The notes under the pieces: model-generated | What the model saw: only the letters and a program-made list of their open reading frames with translations | Databases searched by the model: none | What the model was told of the DNA's origin: nothing | From: Phoronis australis | Taxonomy: Eukaryota > Phoronida > Phoronidae | Direction of reading: 5' to 3' | NCBI GenBank assembly: GCA_002633005.1 | Contig: NMRA01000069.1 | Coordinates: 284,203 to 348,202 of the forward strand | DNA length: 64,000 bases | Part shown: positions 1 to 10,930 of the stretch, in pieces | Position numbering within the stretch: position 1 is the stretch's first letter | How the letters are laid out: every line of letters starts with the position of its first letter | Translations under genes and position numbers: made by a program

Positions 1-738
1 AGGAGGCTTCTAAAATGCCTAAAATCTTAAAATTTTCACTCTTCACTGAGAATCTGTTCCATACAGTAGCTAGAATTGGCTCCACTGTCTTCTTGCTGAG
101 GCAGAACCCATGTGATTGTTTACCAGTTCAGTTGTCATTTTGAAATTTAATGTTGAAACTGGAAATATCAATTTAAGTTTTAAGTTTCAATGCTCAGTCT
201 AAAATTGAAAAATGAAATTTTGATAGTCAATATTTCAGGGTTCAGTTGAAGTTGAATCATGAAAATAGTTTGACCAATGCTCCAGTGTTTCGTTTGCCAA
301 TCTAAATTGCAACCACACTTGCAATCAATATTCCATTTCACTGGTGTTAAGACCCCACACTGTTGTGATTGTTTGCCAAACAGCTAATAGGTCAACAATT
401 ATTGAGGGTTGCTGCTCGTATACCCTGCTCACCCCAAAACTGTTGTAGCTTTTAAAACTGACTTTAAAGTTATCACTCTCAGTCTGAACTCTTTAAAACC
501 GGGTTTAAATGTTGGAACTGTAACGCGATTATAACGGCAGTAACTTGGTGTGAACGTGGCAGCTGCAAAACTGTAACTCTCATTGGAAACAATAGGTCAC
601 CCAGCCAAGCACTAACTGGGGGGAATTAGAAGCCTATAGTACTGATTGATTACTACCGTAGTTAACTAGGGACTATATGTAAATCTTGAACTGGCGTGGT
701 AGACCTATCAGTCCGGGGCCGAAATGTTCATTTGGTCA

Positions 739-1036
739 CTTGCTGTGGTCAACAGGTGGCGTGCAGGCCAGACTTCAAATGTTTTCGATATATTTCCACG
801 CTGGTTCAAGATACATGTGTATGTACTCGCCAATTTATGGGTTGCATGCCCACTGCTAAATCTGATTGGGTTTCTACGTTTGACCGGAGGTCCCGATGAC
901 TCAGTGTCTAGAGTGGCTACACAGCTAGAAGGAGGCCCGTCGTTCGAGTCCCGTTCGGGGGTAGAAATCTTCGCCTTAGTGTTCATTACGTCATGTGATG
1001 TGGCCAACAGGTGGTGTGTACACCAGTTTTAAAATG
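739..1036 (+). repeat. Imperfect direct repeat flanking a tRNA-like segment
   Basis: A segment of about 48 bp at 739-786 (core CAACAGGTGGCGTG) recurs at 988-1036 (core CAACAGGTGGTGTG) in the same orientation, about 250 bp apart. Each is followed by an AAATGTTT block. The tRNA-like sequence lies between them, so the unit may be a composite SINE. No protein-coding signal is convincing in either strand. Confidence 0.5.
890..961 (+). repeat. tRNA-derived SINE head (degenerate tRNA-like sequence)
   Basis: The segment has a polymerase III B box (GTTCGAGTC, 942-950) and an A-box-like sequence starting at 897, about 45 nt upstream as in a tRNA. A D-arm is visible: ACTC at 899-902 pairs with GAGT at 911-914. 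A six-pair acceptor stem is possible between 891-896 and 955-960. The anticodon stem and T stem do not pair, so this is not a functional tRNA. The triplet in the anticodon position is AGC, suggesting a tRNA-Ala-like ancestor. Most likely the head of an old SINE. Confidence 0.5.
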
Positions 1037-1380
1037 TTTGAGAACACTTTTAACTGTTGTTGTGAATGGTAATGATTACATAATGTAACAGTTACATAGA
1101 AAAAGTTACAAGTGGGTATAGTTGGCCTGAGCACAGCTGTAGTGCTATAGTAGCAGGGATGGAACTATTAATTGACAAAGTCTGGTTCGAACAAATAGAC
1201 AGATAAATTGGCGTTTGGTAGGACAATACACTCTATCCTGCCATGAATTTAATTATTTTTTAGAATTTTAGTGGTATGATTAGTTGCAAGGGTGTTTAGT
1301 GTTATTAAATCATGGAATATTGGTTGTCAAATTTGTCTTATTCAATTTCTGATTATAAGTACTGTAGAATTTTAAAATTC

Positions 1381-1478
1381 AATCACAGGTGCAGTTCTTA
1401 ATAACATGTATCAATTTAAATTGAATTAAAATCCAATCATAGATGCAGTTCTTAATAACATGTATCAATTTAAATTGA
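1381..1478. repeat. 54-bp tandem duplication
   Basis: Positions 1381-1424 recur at 1435-1478 with two differences. Both copies contain the block TGCAGTTCTTAATAACATG followed by TATCAATTTAAATTGA. The copies are adjacent and young. They lie in intronic DNA with no other signal. Confidence 0.85.
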
Positions 1479-1972
1479 AAATCTCAGGTTTGATAATTCG
1501 ATTGGAATTGAATGGAGGAACTGGAAACTGCCTGGCGTATTAAACAGCCTGTCAGGATTATCATTTTGGTTTGGCCTTCAGGTTAACCATAACTGGATTA
1601 ATGAGCTATATCATTATACCTCACTGAGTGGACCATGTGCCTGCGGTAGTTTGCAGGTGTTTCACCTGGTTGTAGTGTACCACCTAAACACAAGCACTAG
1701 CACCATCTTTGTTGAAAGAATTTGTTTGATCCCAGATGAACCTCAATGAAAAAATGTACAACATGTTTTATATCAATGTTCGTTTTGTTATATTTCACAT
1801 ACTTTCAGCCAGTCTTATCGTTGGTAACCTCTTTTAACATCTTTTATTTTCTTTAGAAGATTGTACCAAACACAAACCCCAGCTGTTCTGTGGGACTGTC
1901 CATTTGTAAAGCATGAAATCATTGGTCATTGCTAACAGCCTGCTGGGCAGGCCTTTATGCAGCGTAGGTCCT

Positions 1973-2046
1973 GGGCGTCCAAATGGACGCCCTAGCACTA
2001 ATATGGACGCCCTGGCAAGGACGCCCAATGTATCATTTGGACGCCC
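1973..2046. repeat. Cluster of GGACGCCC octamers with a short hairpin
   Basis: GGACGCCC occurs at 1985, 2005, 2019 and 2039, and a variant occurs near 2360. The first copy forms a perfect 8-bp hairpin with GGGCGTCC at 1973-1980 across the loop AAAT. The cluster looks like the decayed end of a repeat. No function is evident. Confidence 0.6.
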
Positions 2047-2584
2047 ACTATCAATAGGAACCTTTCAAGTTTGGACTCACACATTGTAATGATCACTAGG
2101 AAGTCTATAAAGACTCAGAGTGGTGGCTCTTTTTTCAAAGCAGGAAGAAATATACAAAGTATATACAATGTTGCTATGCTCACACTTGGTTAATAGCATT
2201 GTAAAAGTCTTGGTCTACACAGTTTTTTTAGTAAAAATGCTCACTACAGAAGGCTGTTTTGTAAATTTAGATGTAAAAAACTTATTCTATGCATTTTTGT
2301 AAAAAAATCTGTGTGTTTGGGGGGATTGCTGGGGGTGAGGGGTTACGCGTCGGAATCATGGACGCCTGGAATATTGGGAACCCCATTTTGGACACCCTAT
2401 TTTCGAAATCCTGGATAAAGGCCTGCTGCTGGGCAGTGTAACAAGCAGCGACAACATTAGTTTACAAGGGAAAATGACTCCTTAGTGAACAGTGAAGACA
2501 AACTAGCAGAAAGCACCAGTGCAAAAGTGTCAGATGTGAACTAAGTTTGAATGCGTATTAACCTGTGACCCTGTCTGATTTCAG

Positions 2585-2807
2585 CATCGAGAAGGCACCC
2601 AAGATTACCTCCCCTGTCTTGGTAATCCATGGCACGGATGATGAGGTGATCGACTTCTCGCATGGCTTGGCCATTTACGAGCGATGTCCGCGCACGGTGG
2701 AGCCGCTGTGGGTAGAAGGGGCCGGTCACAACGACGTAGAGCTCTACGGCCAATATCTTGATCGTCTGAAGCAGTTCATCAATGTTGAGTTGTCTAATAT
2801 ACCATAG
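2585..2807 (+). CDS. ABHD17: ABHD17 depalmitoylase, terminal coding exon
   Basis: This exon encodes the C-terminal 74 or so residues of an ABHD17-family alpha/beta hydrolase, which removes palmitate from membrane proteins such as Ras and PSD-95. The first base completes a split Ser codon after the acceptor at 2583-2584. Visible motifs are [20 protein letters not shown], with the catalytic Asp in GTDD, then [19 protein letters not shown], whose His completes the Ser-Asp-His triad, then a helical C-terminus ending in NIP and a TAG stop at 2805-2807. The [11 protein letters not shown] segment is closest to the vertebrate B/C paralogues from memory. The nucleophile Ser and the cysteine-rich N-terminus lie in exons left of the window. 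Confidence 0.93.
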
Positions 2808-4885
2808 ACATGAGTGCAGTGTTCGTAGTTGGGCAGCAGAGGGGGGGAGTGTGAGACATGTGAAGCAATGGCAACTATTTTCTTAGGAATGATGATTTCT
2901 CATGTCCAGTAGATGATCTGACTAGGGTTTGATAAGAGATTTGGTGTTATACCTAATCTGTTTCATGGCGTTTTGCCTCAGTTATACGAAAATGACTCCT
3001 CAGCTAGAGTTATTTTGCGAAACTTTGACCTTAGCTTCAACGCTGACTCATTAAATATCACATCTGTTTCATGGTAATATCTCACCAATTTTCGCAATAA
3101 ATGAAGACCCGAATTGACCCTTTTCATTTTTACAAAGCTTCCGACTTTTTTATGAATATTCACATTTTTCATAACATTGTCTCATGGTACATAGGTATAG
3201 TACAGAGCTTGGAAATTGTAAAACATTACTTTATTGCTACTTAACATTCATTAGAAAAATACGAAACTAACTATTCGTTATTTGTTTAAGATAATGTTTA
3301 CTTTTGTAATATAATTAAATCTCCATTGAGCAAAAGTGCAAAGTCTCTGAGAATTGCACATCACCGCTTGTTGCTGAGATAATATCTATAAATTATTTCT
3401 AGGCTGACACGCTAAAACTTTATTCTGAAATTGTGAAGTGAGGAGTAAAGTCAAATTTCTGTCTTAGATTCTAAAGTCAGTTTCATGAAACTGATCCAGG
3501 AGTATAGTCTTGGCGTACAAAAATGAAGTACAGTAAAAATGCAGTCGGGCATGCACGAGTCGGATTTATACTTAACTGGGTCAAAGTTCAGCTGTACCGT
3601 AGTTCTAGTTAGGGCTATTGGCCTTTCAGATAATTAGGATTTATAGTATTGCTGTGTGCTTGGGTCCAACTTATGCCAGTTTTACTGTATTTCTCGTTCT
3701 CCGCGTAGAAAGTATTGGAGTCAGTCATTCTGAGGTCGCCATTATTGAGTAATCTTGAATCTCCTAGTTTATCAGCGGTGCATTTGCTAGAAAGGTTGGA
3801 AGGAATAGTTACAAATTTAAAGCCGGTACTGGGGGGTGAGGTGATGGCCTAGGGTGTTCTGCTGGAATATGTCTGGAGTGTTGTTGTATACCTCTTCGTA
3901 ATTGCAAAGAGGTCTGGAATCACTAGTGGAATAGAATATATGCGTATCGTGCAATGTCGTCTTGTTGCGTGACACTGAGTAGTGGTGACAGCTTGGGACT
4001 AACATTGATGCACGTCATTCCCACATGACATCATTGTACATTCTGTAATTTGAGTAAAGTCTTGCAGAGGAATCTTTCATTATACCATGCGACCTTTTTA
4101 TGGCCGTCCACACCTGTTGCGCAAGAATCCCTGAGCAGACAGGTATATTTCATTTAGCCTCCTGTTTGGGAAATGTACTACGTGTTTCATCTACTCCAAA
4201 TAAACAATTCCCCTTGGTCCACATTTGATGTCTCCCTCTTTTGGTGAAAAAGCCAATTCAACTCCTAGGTTTAGTTACTGTCGTGGAATTTTTGTTTTTG
4301 AACTTAACCGTGCATGTCAATCAAGCTAAAATAATGTTTGATGTGAGAACACGAAGATATTTTGTTGATAATCAGCTTCAAAATGTTTGGATGCTCGGCT
4401 AACAAATTTCTCTTTAAAGACCAGCTTTTGTTCTCGTGTGCTTAAGAGTTCCATTAGGCAAAATGCATCACTGAAATTAATTAATTTTGTATCCTAATTT
4501 TCACTTCGTGAGCATTTCTCCTCACCAGGCCTTAATGTTGAATCGCTGTGACTTCATCTTTTACAACACCTAGGTGGGTGGTGCTCTGCCTATTTATGGA
4601 CAGGCATATTCCCCCATAGATTTGAAATTCCAGTCCTGTTGTCCCTTCTTTTGCCAGTAAAATTCAGCCCCCCTCCCCCCGCCTTCTAGTCATCACCAAC
4701 AAAATATAACCCTGCTTTCCTGGCCCTGTCAACCTTTCTGGAAAATATTGAACTACAATTATGGATGGTACGTTTGATAAAAATGACTGCTACAGTAGTT
4801 AGCAGCAAGTTATTGTGGTCTAGTACCAGCATTCTCACCAGGGGCTGTCCTCTAATCTTTGTACTCTAATCCGAACTCCAACTTG
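2808..4885 (+). other. ABHD17 3' UTR and downstream flank
   Basis: No coding region is supported here. AATAAA at 3096-3101 is the first polyadenylation signal after the ABHD17 stop, and another lies at 4199-4204. Part of a palindromic repeat family is present near 3320-3510. The rest is AT-rich sequence without recognisable structure. Confidence 0.5.
3320..3510. repeat. PAL-1 palindromic repeat family, partial copy
   Basis: The right part (GTCAAATTTCTGTCTTAG, then AGTCAGTTTCATGAAACTGATCC) matches the ends of the copies at 7005-7312, 25740-26030 and 61015-61310. The interior CTGAGATAATATCTATAAAT block also matches the copy at 7.1 kb. The left arm is hard to recognise, so the copy is decayed or truncated. 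Confidence 0.55.
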
Positions 4886-5163
4886 TTATTGTCGTTTTCC
4901 ATTCTTCTTGAATACAAACTCAAAATATGTGTCTGGTTTACGTAGACGAGTTCCTGTTCCAAGTTTGTGTTTCATGACCCCTCGATTTGAGCTACAAACT
5001 TGAGTAAAAACTCGAGATTTCAAATAAAAACTTTTGAATTCAGACTCGAAGAAGTCAAATGCAAATTAGGATTAGACAGTCACCCATGTAAACTGTAACA
5101 TACTCTAGCACAAAATCGCAGATGCTCGAGTTTGTATTAAAATAGAATGGAAAATGTCAATAA
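4886..5163. mobile_element. PAL-2 palindromic MITE-like element
   Basis: The ends are inverted repeats of about 36 bp. The left end starts TTATTGTCGTTTTCCATTCT and reaches ATACAAACTC. The right end is its complement with a few mismatches and finishes ATGTCAATAA. The interior (about 200 bp) is AT-rich and non-coding. A related half element is seen at 51501-51685. No clear target duplication was found. Confidence 0.6.
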
Positions 5164-6224
5164 GTATGATTTTGAGCCCAGGCTTAGGCCTTTTGACTGT
5201 GGGGGTGTGCCACTTTGAAATTTGAACCCCTACGCCGAGAATTTCTAGGGAAGATTTTGTTCATTCGTGGTTGAACTGTTCCCTCAAAAGTTTAGTGTTG
5301 AGTGAAACGCTGTCTCCTGGACATTACATGATATTATCCTGATCCGATTGCAAGCATGTTTGTTTTGTTGTAAACTGAAGCATTTTTTATGACTCCGTTA
5401 AAGGTTACACCTGCTAACATATATTTAACGAAATGAATCTCCGTAAATTACTGAGGCTTGGTATTAAAGATTTAAGATCACTATGCATAGCTAACACCAT
5501 TAGCTCTGGATAGCTTTGTGTTTGTGATTAACTGATCCTCGTGGAATAGACCGTTTTTATGCTGCATCAGATCAATTGGTACTGATGCGTGTGTTGAGGT
5601 TGCACTGTTTGTATATAATTGACTTTTATTGAGATGGATGTTGAGGCTATTTTGAAAACATTTCTTGTTATGTGTAATATTCAAATGTCAGTTGGGTTCT
5701 GAAGGCAAAATGTTATAGACAGAACCGCTTTCTGCGATGTCGGTATAAACAATTATAAATTCTGAAAAGAAAAGTGTTTTGTTTTCTAGTCCCTAACTTG
5801 AAGAGAGAATGCCCATTAGTGAGCAATAAATAGTTGTTAGGTCAGTTCTGTATTGGAAAAAATTGCAAAGTTGAGGTCAGTCAAAAGATTAAGGATTATT
5901 TATTGCTAGTTAGGATTTGACTTCAGTGTTAACCTCCGGCAAAAAAGTTCCATTTTGTGCATTTCTTCAGTTTAGATTAAAATGTTAAATTTTAACTCAA
6001 TGTCTTGAAGCAGTTCCATAATTTTAGACACCATAATAATTTTGTATGCTTCAATAGCCAAATAGTTTCATTTCAAAGTCTTTAGACAAATACTGGATAT
6101 TTTGTCTGTATCTTATTTCATAGTTTGGTTCAGTGCATCAAATTTAAATGTGCACAGGATTAACAAAGTTTGGTGTGTTGTGCATGCATTTTGAATTGGT
6201 TCGGATCTAGTGTTATGCCCAAAG

Positions 6225-6269
6225 GGTCTTACAATGGTCTTACAATGGTCTGACAATGGTCTGACAATT
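6225..6269. repeat. 12-bp tandem repeat
   Basis: Four adjacent copies of a 12-mer of the form AATGGTCTTAC or AATGGTCTGAC are present. The last two copies differ from the first two by a T to G change, consistent with stepwise expansion. Confidence 0.8.
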
Positions 6270-7004
6270 GGGGGCACTCCATATGCCTCCTTTAAAACAG
6301 CGTAGATGTGGTCTAACAGTGCCGTCCAGACCATCGTGATCTCCTATCAATCTGCGCCTGCGAATGTTAGCTGAAGTTTGGATTGTAAAAATATGACCAA
6401 GCCTGTCATTGAGGGACCAACTCATTGGCTCTGGTGATTTAAATGTGCAGTGTCTTGCAAGGTTTCCTAAGTGTTCGCATAGTGTTGACCAACGTGTGTG
6501 TGACCGATTGTCCGTTCTACGAAAATTGTATCATTTCAAGTGCTTACCGGGATTCTGAGTTCTTGAATAACTAATGATTTAGAACAATTAAAAGTATGTC
6601 TGGCGGCTGGCAATTTGAATGTGGAAATCGGAACTACTGTGTTGTCACACCCACGGACATTGTACTTTAGAAACACTGACAAGACACAGAGTTTCAGGTT
6701 CAAAGTAATACATTTCCTTTAGCTGCTGTTAAATCTCGTCAATTTGGGACACAGTATGGCAAGCAGTAAAATTCCATTAACGTAAATTTTTATTAAAGTT
6801 CTACAAGTAACACTAAATTAATGTCTGTTGACAATATTTTGAAAAATTGTCAGCATTAACAATGTTGAAAGCTTTTGAAAATCGAAAATAGGTCATTCTG
6901 ACATTTATTTTTGGCCGAAATTGGGGAGATTTTACTGCATTTGAAATGATGCATCTTCAAAGTTTAACATTGTTTGTGTTTTTAATCTCACATTTCACTA
7001 TGTG

Positions 7005-7312
7005 GGTTCTGTTTCATTAAAAGTGACTTAACTTAAGACTTTAGTCAGAAATTTTGGTTTTACGATCCGCACAAATATTTTTTAATAATATTTTTTAATT
7101 TCATTTTATCTTGAGCAGAAAATGGAAAGTCTTGAGAATGTACACATAACTGCTAGTTACTGACTGAGATAATTTTGTATAACTTGTTTCTAGACGGTGA
7201 TGGGCTCATTGTTACTTGGCTAAATCATTATTCCTAATTGGGAAATGGGGGCGTAGGGCCAAATTACTGTCTTCAGTTTTGAGTCAGTTTCCATGATGCA
7301 GATCCCTGAAGT
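7005..7312. mobile_element. PAL-1 palindromic element
   Basis: The left end (GTTTCATTAAAAGTGACTTA, then CAGAAATTTTGGTTTTACGA) is the approximate inverse of the right end (GCCAAATTACTGTCTTCAG to ATGATGCAGATCCCTGAA). The element is about 300 bp and non-coding. It aligns along its length with the copies at 25740-26030 and 61015-61310. A transcript would fold into one long hairpin. Confidence 0.6.
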
Positions 7313-8666
7313 TGTACATATATTTAGAACAGATAGTACCAAGAGTAGGTTTTCAGTGTTTTAAAATGTTTTAAATGTGAATTGTTTTTGATAGACAACT
7401 TATGAGTTTTAAGTTGACTGGTTCTTGTTATTTGGTGAGATCTGTGGTGTTTGGTTGGTACTCTTTGGATACAAGTTGCTGTAGCAACATACCCCTCTGC
7501 CATCAACTTGTTTACTTACTGATTTAGGGAATTGGTAGGAATTTTTAGCTCATTGGTTCCTAACTTGTGAGAGTTTGGCATGGGTTGCAGGTCATTTTTT
7601 CATTTTAAAGATTTAAGTAATCTTGTGCTACTTAATATGTCAATAGGTGAATACTGGGTTTGGTATATGAGTTTCTGGGTTTAATCAGGCAAGTTTCGTT
7701 TGCAAATGCAATGAGTCACCTTCAGCTGGATCCAACTGGACCTAGAGTTTTTACATAAGTAAGGGGAAATTTGACTGAAGATGCAGTGCACAAACTAAGC
7801 TAAGAACAGCTATACCATGGAACTTCGTCCAAACACGGCAATTCTTCAGTTATTTTGCATAAAAATAATTGGAAAAATTGTCATTTTTTTAATTTTCAAA
7901 GGTCAATTATTTTGCTACATATAATTCTAACTTTGCCAAATGTTGCTTTTCAACATCGTATAAGCCCAGCTATTGATGGACTAGAATTCTCTTAATCTTT
8001 ATTTTTATTTAATAAGATTGAAAAAAAATTCATCAGTTCGTTATATTGTGTGCTAAATTGGCGAGGAATGACCGTATGCAAATGTCTTACTTATCCGTGA
8101 CAGAATTGGAGCAATTTTTTTCGTCAGCAAGCTCGGTGTTTCCTCACCAATTTAGAATGTAGGGCAATGTGTTTGTGCATATACCACGCTAGTCATGAAA
8201 TCTGTGTAGACATATTGATCAAAAGTTTATTTTTCCGTTCGCTTGCTTTTGTTTTGAAGAGATCTATCACTTCAAAGTTTTAGTTTTGTTTGATTTTTAG
8301 CAGATTCTTTTGATTTGGTAACTGAAGGTCATTCATGACGCGCATAACTGTTAGTTCACAGTAGCATCTATCTGTCAAGGTAGGTTTAATATGCAGTAAG
8401 GCCCACACAATCATTTTTCTGTTGTATTAGTGAGAAAGGGTTTAGTGTTGGAATTAATTGTAAATATTGTAAATTATGCGTGTTGTTGGTGTAACGTTGA
8501 AAGTGTAAAAAATCTTACAGATTAAATATTTGTTTTATTTTACATTTAAAAATATAATTTAGAAATACACTTATTGTCTTTGAATTTTACTCCACGTGTG
8601 GCGCAATGATGTCGACTGTTACGGCATTGATGCAAAATGTTCCAGGTGAAATCTCAAAATAACTTT

Positions 8667-8920
8667 CCAAATTATTCTTCGTTTTCGCTTCATGCAACTT
8701 GTGAGTTTATTCACGAGTCATATACGTTCCATTTTTGGATAGCCCCTCGTGCAAAAGTGAATTTTTTTAAACAATTCCAAACAATGTTTTGGAGAATAAT
8801 GCATAAAGCTAAAGCCTGGTATCTCCTAGTTTCATGTGAACCTGTTCAGCCATTTCTGAGATCTTTAAGTAATGTTTCAAACTTAGCCACATTTGGACAA
8901 TTTTCTACGGTCCTATTTGA
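8667..8920 (+). repeat. Dispersed repeat family A, copy 1
   Basis: This segment aligns with 20440-20640 and 49563-49800, all on the same strand. Shared blocks include GATAGCCCCTCGTGCAAAAG, GCATAAAGC and ATTTCTGAGAT. A 192-codon open frame (8637-9215) runs through it. The other copies do not preserve that frame and it resembles no known protein, so it is judged non-coding. Confidence 0.7.
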
Positions 8921-9540
8921 CCTTAAAGGGGCAATAAAGAAAATTATTTTGTACAAAAAAACAACTTTTGACTTCGGGAGCGTTCTCATATTACGTCATC
9001 ACTTAAGGGAGAATTTGGAAAGAGGACGATTTACAACAGAGGTGATAGTGGGTTGGACTTACGGCGACTTCATCATATTTATTAGAACACCTCCATCACG
9101 GCATATATCGTTGGGAGACGTGTTCACATTGAGAATTGATCTATTCCAAAACCGGGACCTGCCATTTCATGCTTCCAGGATTTCATGTATCAATAGGCTT
9201 GCATGTACCTTATAAACATATGCACAGCTGCAGGCAAACGACAGCCCCACTCTCAGTACCTAAACATATCACTGACCATCAACAGTCACCTAGTACATCG
9301 AGGCATGATCAGGACGTCCAGCGATGGGCGTGGTCACGTTTTGCAGGGGGGTGGGATTTACATTGTGAGCTTGACATCCAGCCTTGTGATGGAATTTAAT
9401 TTTTCATGTTGTAATTGTTTTACCTTTCATACCATACCTCAAGCTTCATTGTTAAATTTCAAGTTTTGCTCTGCACAGTGCTGATTCAGTGGAGACTGGA
9501 CACAGAGTAACAGATTGATGGCATTGTTAGGAGTCCTTAT

Positions 9541-10429
9541 TAAAAAATTTTGTTTCCCAGCCTTATCTTCACTCCTCTGACGTAGGTAGCAATGTACTTT
9601 CATTATTTTATGTTTAATTGTAAGAAATTGTACTGCCATTGAGTCCACTTTTCGTGTTGGGGTTCTCTAACTGTTGAGCTAAAACATTTTTTAAAAAATG
9701 CAGGCCTGCAAATAAAATGTTCTTGTGTAGCAACAATTGTAGGATGAAAACCTACGATTCCTCAAATCATTTATTATAATTTCTAAAAAAAATGATTTTA
9801 TCCATGAAATATTCTAGTAAGCATTAGAAGATCATGATTTCATAGTTGAAATGGCGTACTTTATTTCATTGCTGACTACAACAGCGGTAAGTGTAACTTG
9901 CAATGAATAAGACATTAGTTTCTCATGAGAATCATCAGAACTGTTCTTCCAAAAACAGGCTGGATGGTGTCTTTATATCAGGACAACTGGTGACGACAGA
10001 GGATGGATGGGGTAAAAAGTGGAAAGTTTTGGATGGTGTAATATGTGAACGCTCCCGTAAGCCATTAACTGCTAAAATTAGTCTCTTCTTGTTCCTTAGT
10101 TAGTGAGATAAAAATGATGAACTGACATGTCACTGCACCCTCCCTCACACCAGTTGCTTGATACAGTGGGTTAGTTTCAGTGGCCAAAGCAGTATGGTGA
10201 TCAGGGAAATTCTAGGCGATTTATTGAAACGGATACAAACATGATGACCCTTTGGGCGACCAAACACTACTGTGAAGAAATGTAATGTTTTTAACAACAG
10301 TTACCGCAGCTCTATGTTACGTTCAAACAGTCGAATATGGTACTCCTCAGTTACACCATAGACACTACTTGCAAGTATTCACTAGCGGCACCTGGTGTGA
10401 TGCACCTCTTATTTCTGGCAAGCTCATCA
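9541..10429 (+). repeat. Left copy of a 0.9-kb direct duplication
   Basis: The copy starts at about AAAAATTTTGTTTCCCAGCC and ends at GGCAAGCTCATCA. It matches 10931-11886 at high identity with small indels. The right copy carries an extra block of about 66 bp after position 11021. No protein-coding potential is preserved between the copies. Its right edge abuts the tandem-core element at 10464-10930. Confidence 0.85.
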
Positions 10430-10463
10430 GCAAAAGGTACCCGCTCATCCAAAACCTTTACGG

Positions 10464-10930
10464 CAAACAGATGGCGCTTCTCATNGTAAGCATATACATG
10501 CCAATTTTCACAATCATCCTTTGAGCGATTTGGTTGATAGAGGGGTGGATGCACAAAAACAGACTCGAAAACACTAAAAATGGCCACTAGGTGGCGCAAA
10601 CTATGTCGAATCCATCTGAAAACGGGAGGATAGCGTCATCTCACTAATAGGTGCCTACATACCAAATTTCATGAAAATCCGTTCAGGACTTTTGAAGATA
10701 CAAAGGTAAGCGTAAAAAACTAAAATTGCCACTGGGGGGCACACCGGTAGTTGGATCCGTCCGAAAGTTCGCACATGCCGTCCCATTCATGAATGGAACA
10801 TATGTGCCAAATTTCATGAACATATGTCAAAGGGTTTTGGAGATAGAGCAGCGGACGCCAGACGGACGCTGCCCGGACGAACGGACAGAGATGACGGCAT
10901 AATGCGTCCACATATAAATATGTGGGCGCA
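10464..10930 (+). mobile_element. Tandem-core element with CTCF-like motifs, copy 1
   Basis: About three core units can be aligned, with motifs near 10465, 10583 (CCACTAGGTGGCGC, a full match to CCASYAGRKGGCRS) and 10729 (CCACTGGGGGGCAC). The last two are 146 bp apart. Each unit also carries a block of the type CCAAATTTCATGAAAATCCG and a block of the type GAAGATACAAAGGTAAG. The element ends in a hairpin, TGCGTCCACATA-TAAA-TATGTGGGCGCA (about 10902-10929). There is no coding capacity. Tandem cores plus a 3' palindrome resemble non-autonomous helentron-associated elements, by inference only. N at 10485 is an assembly join. Confidence 0.7.

Larger units (their letters stand above)
1..2584 (+). 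other. Intron sequence upstream of the ABHD17 terminal exon
   Basis: No further ABHD17 exon could be recognised here. The preceding exons, which should carry the nucleophile-serine motif, probably lie left of the window. The stretch holds a tRNA-derived repeat near 890-961, a flanking direct repeat, a 54-bp tandem duplication and a cluster of GGACGCCC octamers, listed separately. It ends in a good acceptor (pyrimidine-rich, TTTCAG) at 2580-2584. Confidence 0.6.
5164..8666. other. Gene-free spacer, mostly unique AT-rich DNA
   Basis: No reading frame with recognisable homology or splice structure is seen on either strand. The stretch contains a 12-bp tandem repeat (6225-6269) and one PAL-1 element (7005-7312). 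AATAAA at 5825-5830 is a further possible distal ABHD17 polyadenylation signal. Confidence 0.5.

Noticed and set aside
8637-9215. 192-codon open frame on +
   Set aside because: It lies on a dispersed repeat (family A). The frame is not kept in the other two copies and the product resembles no known protein.
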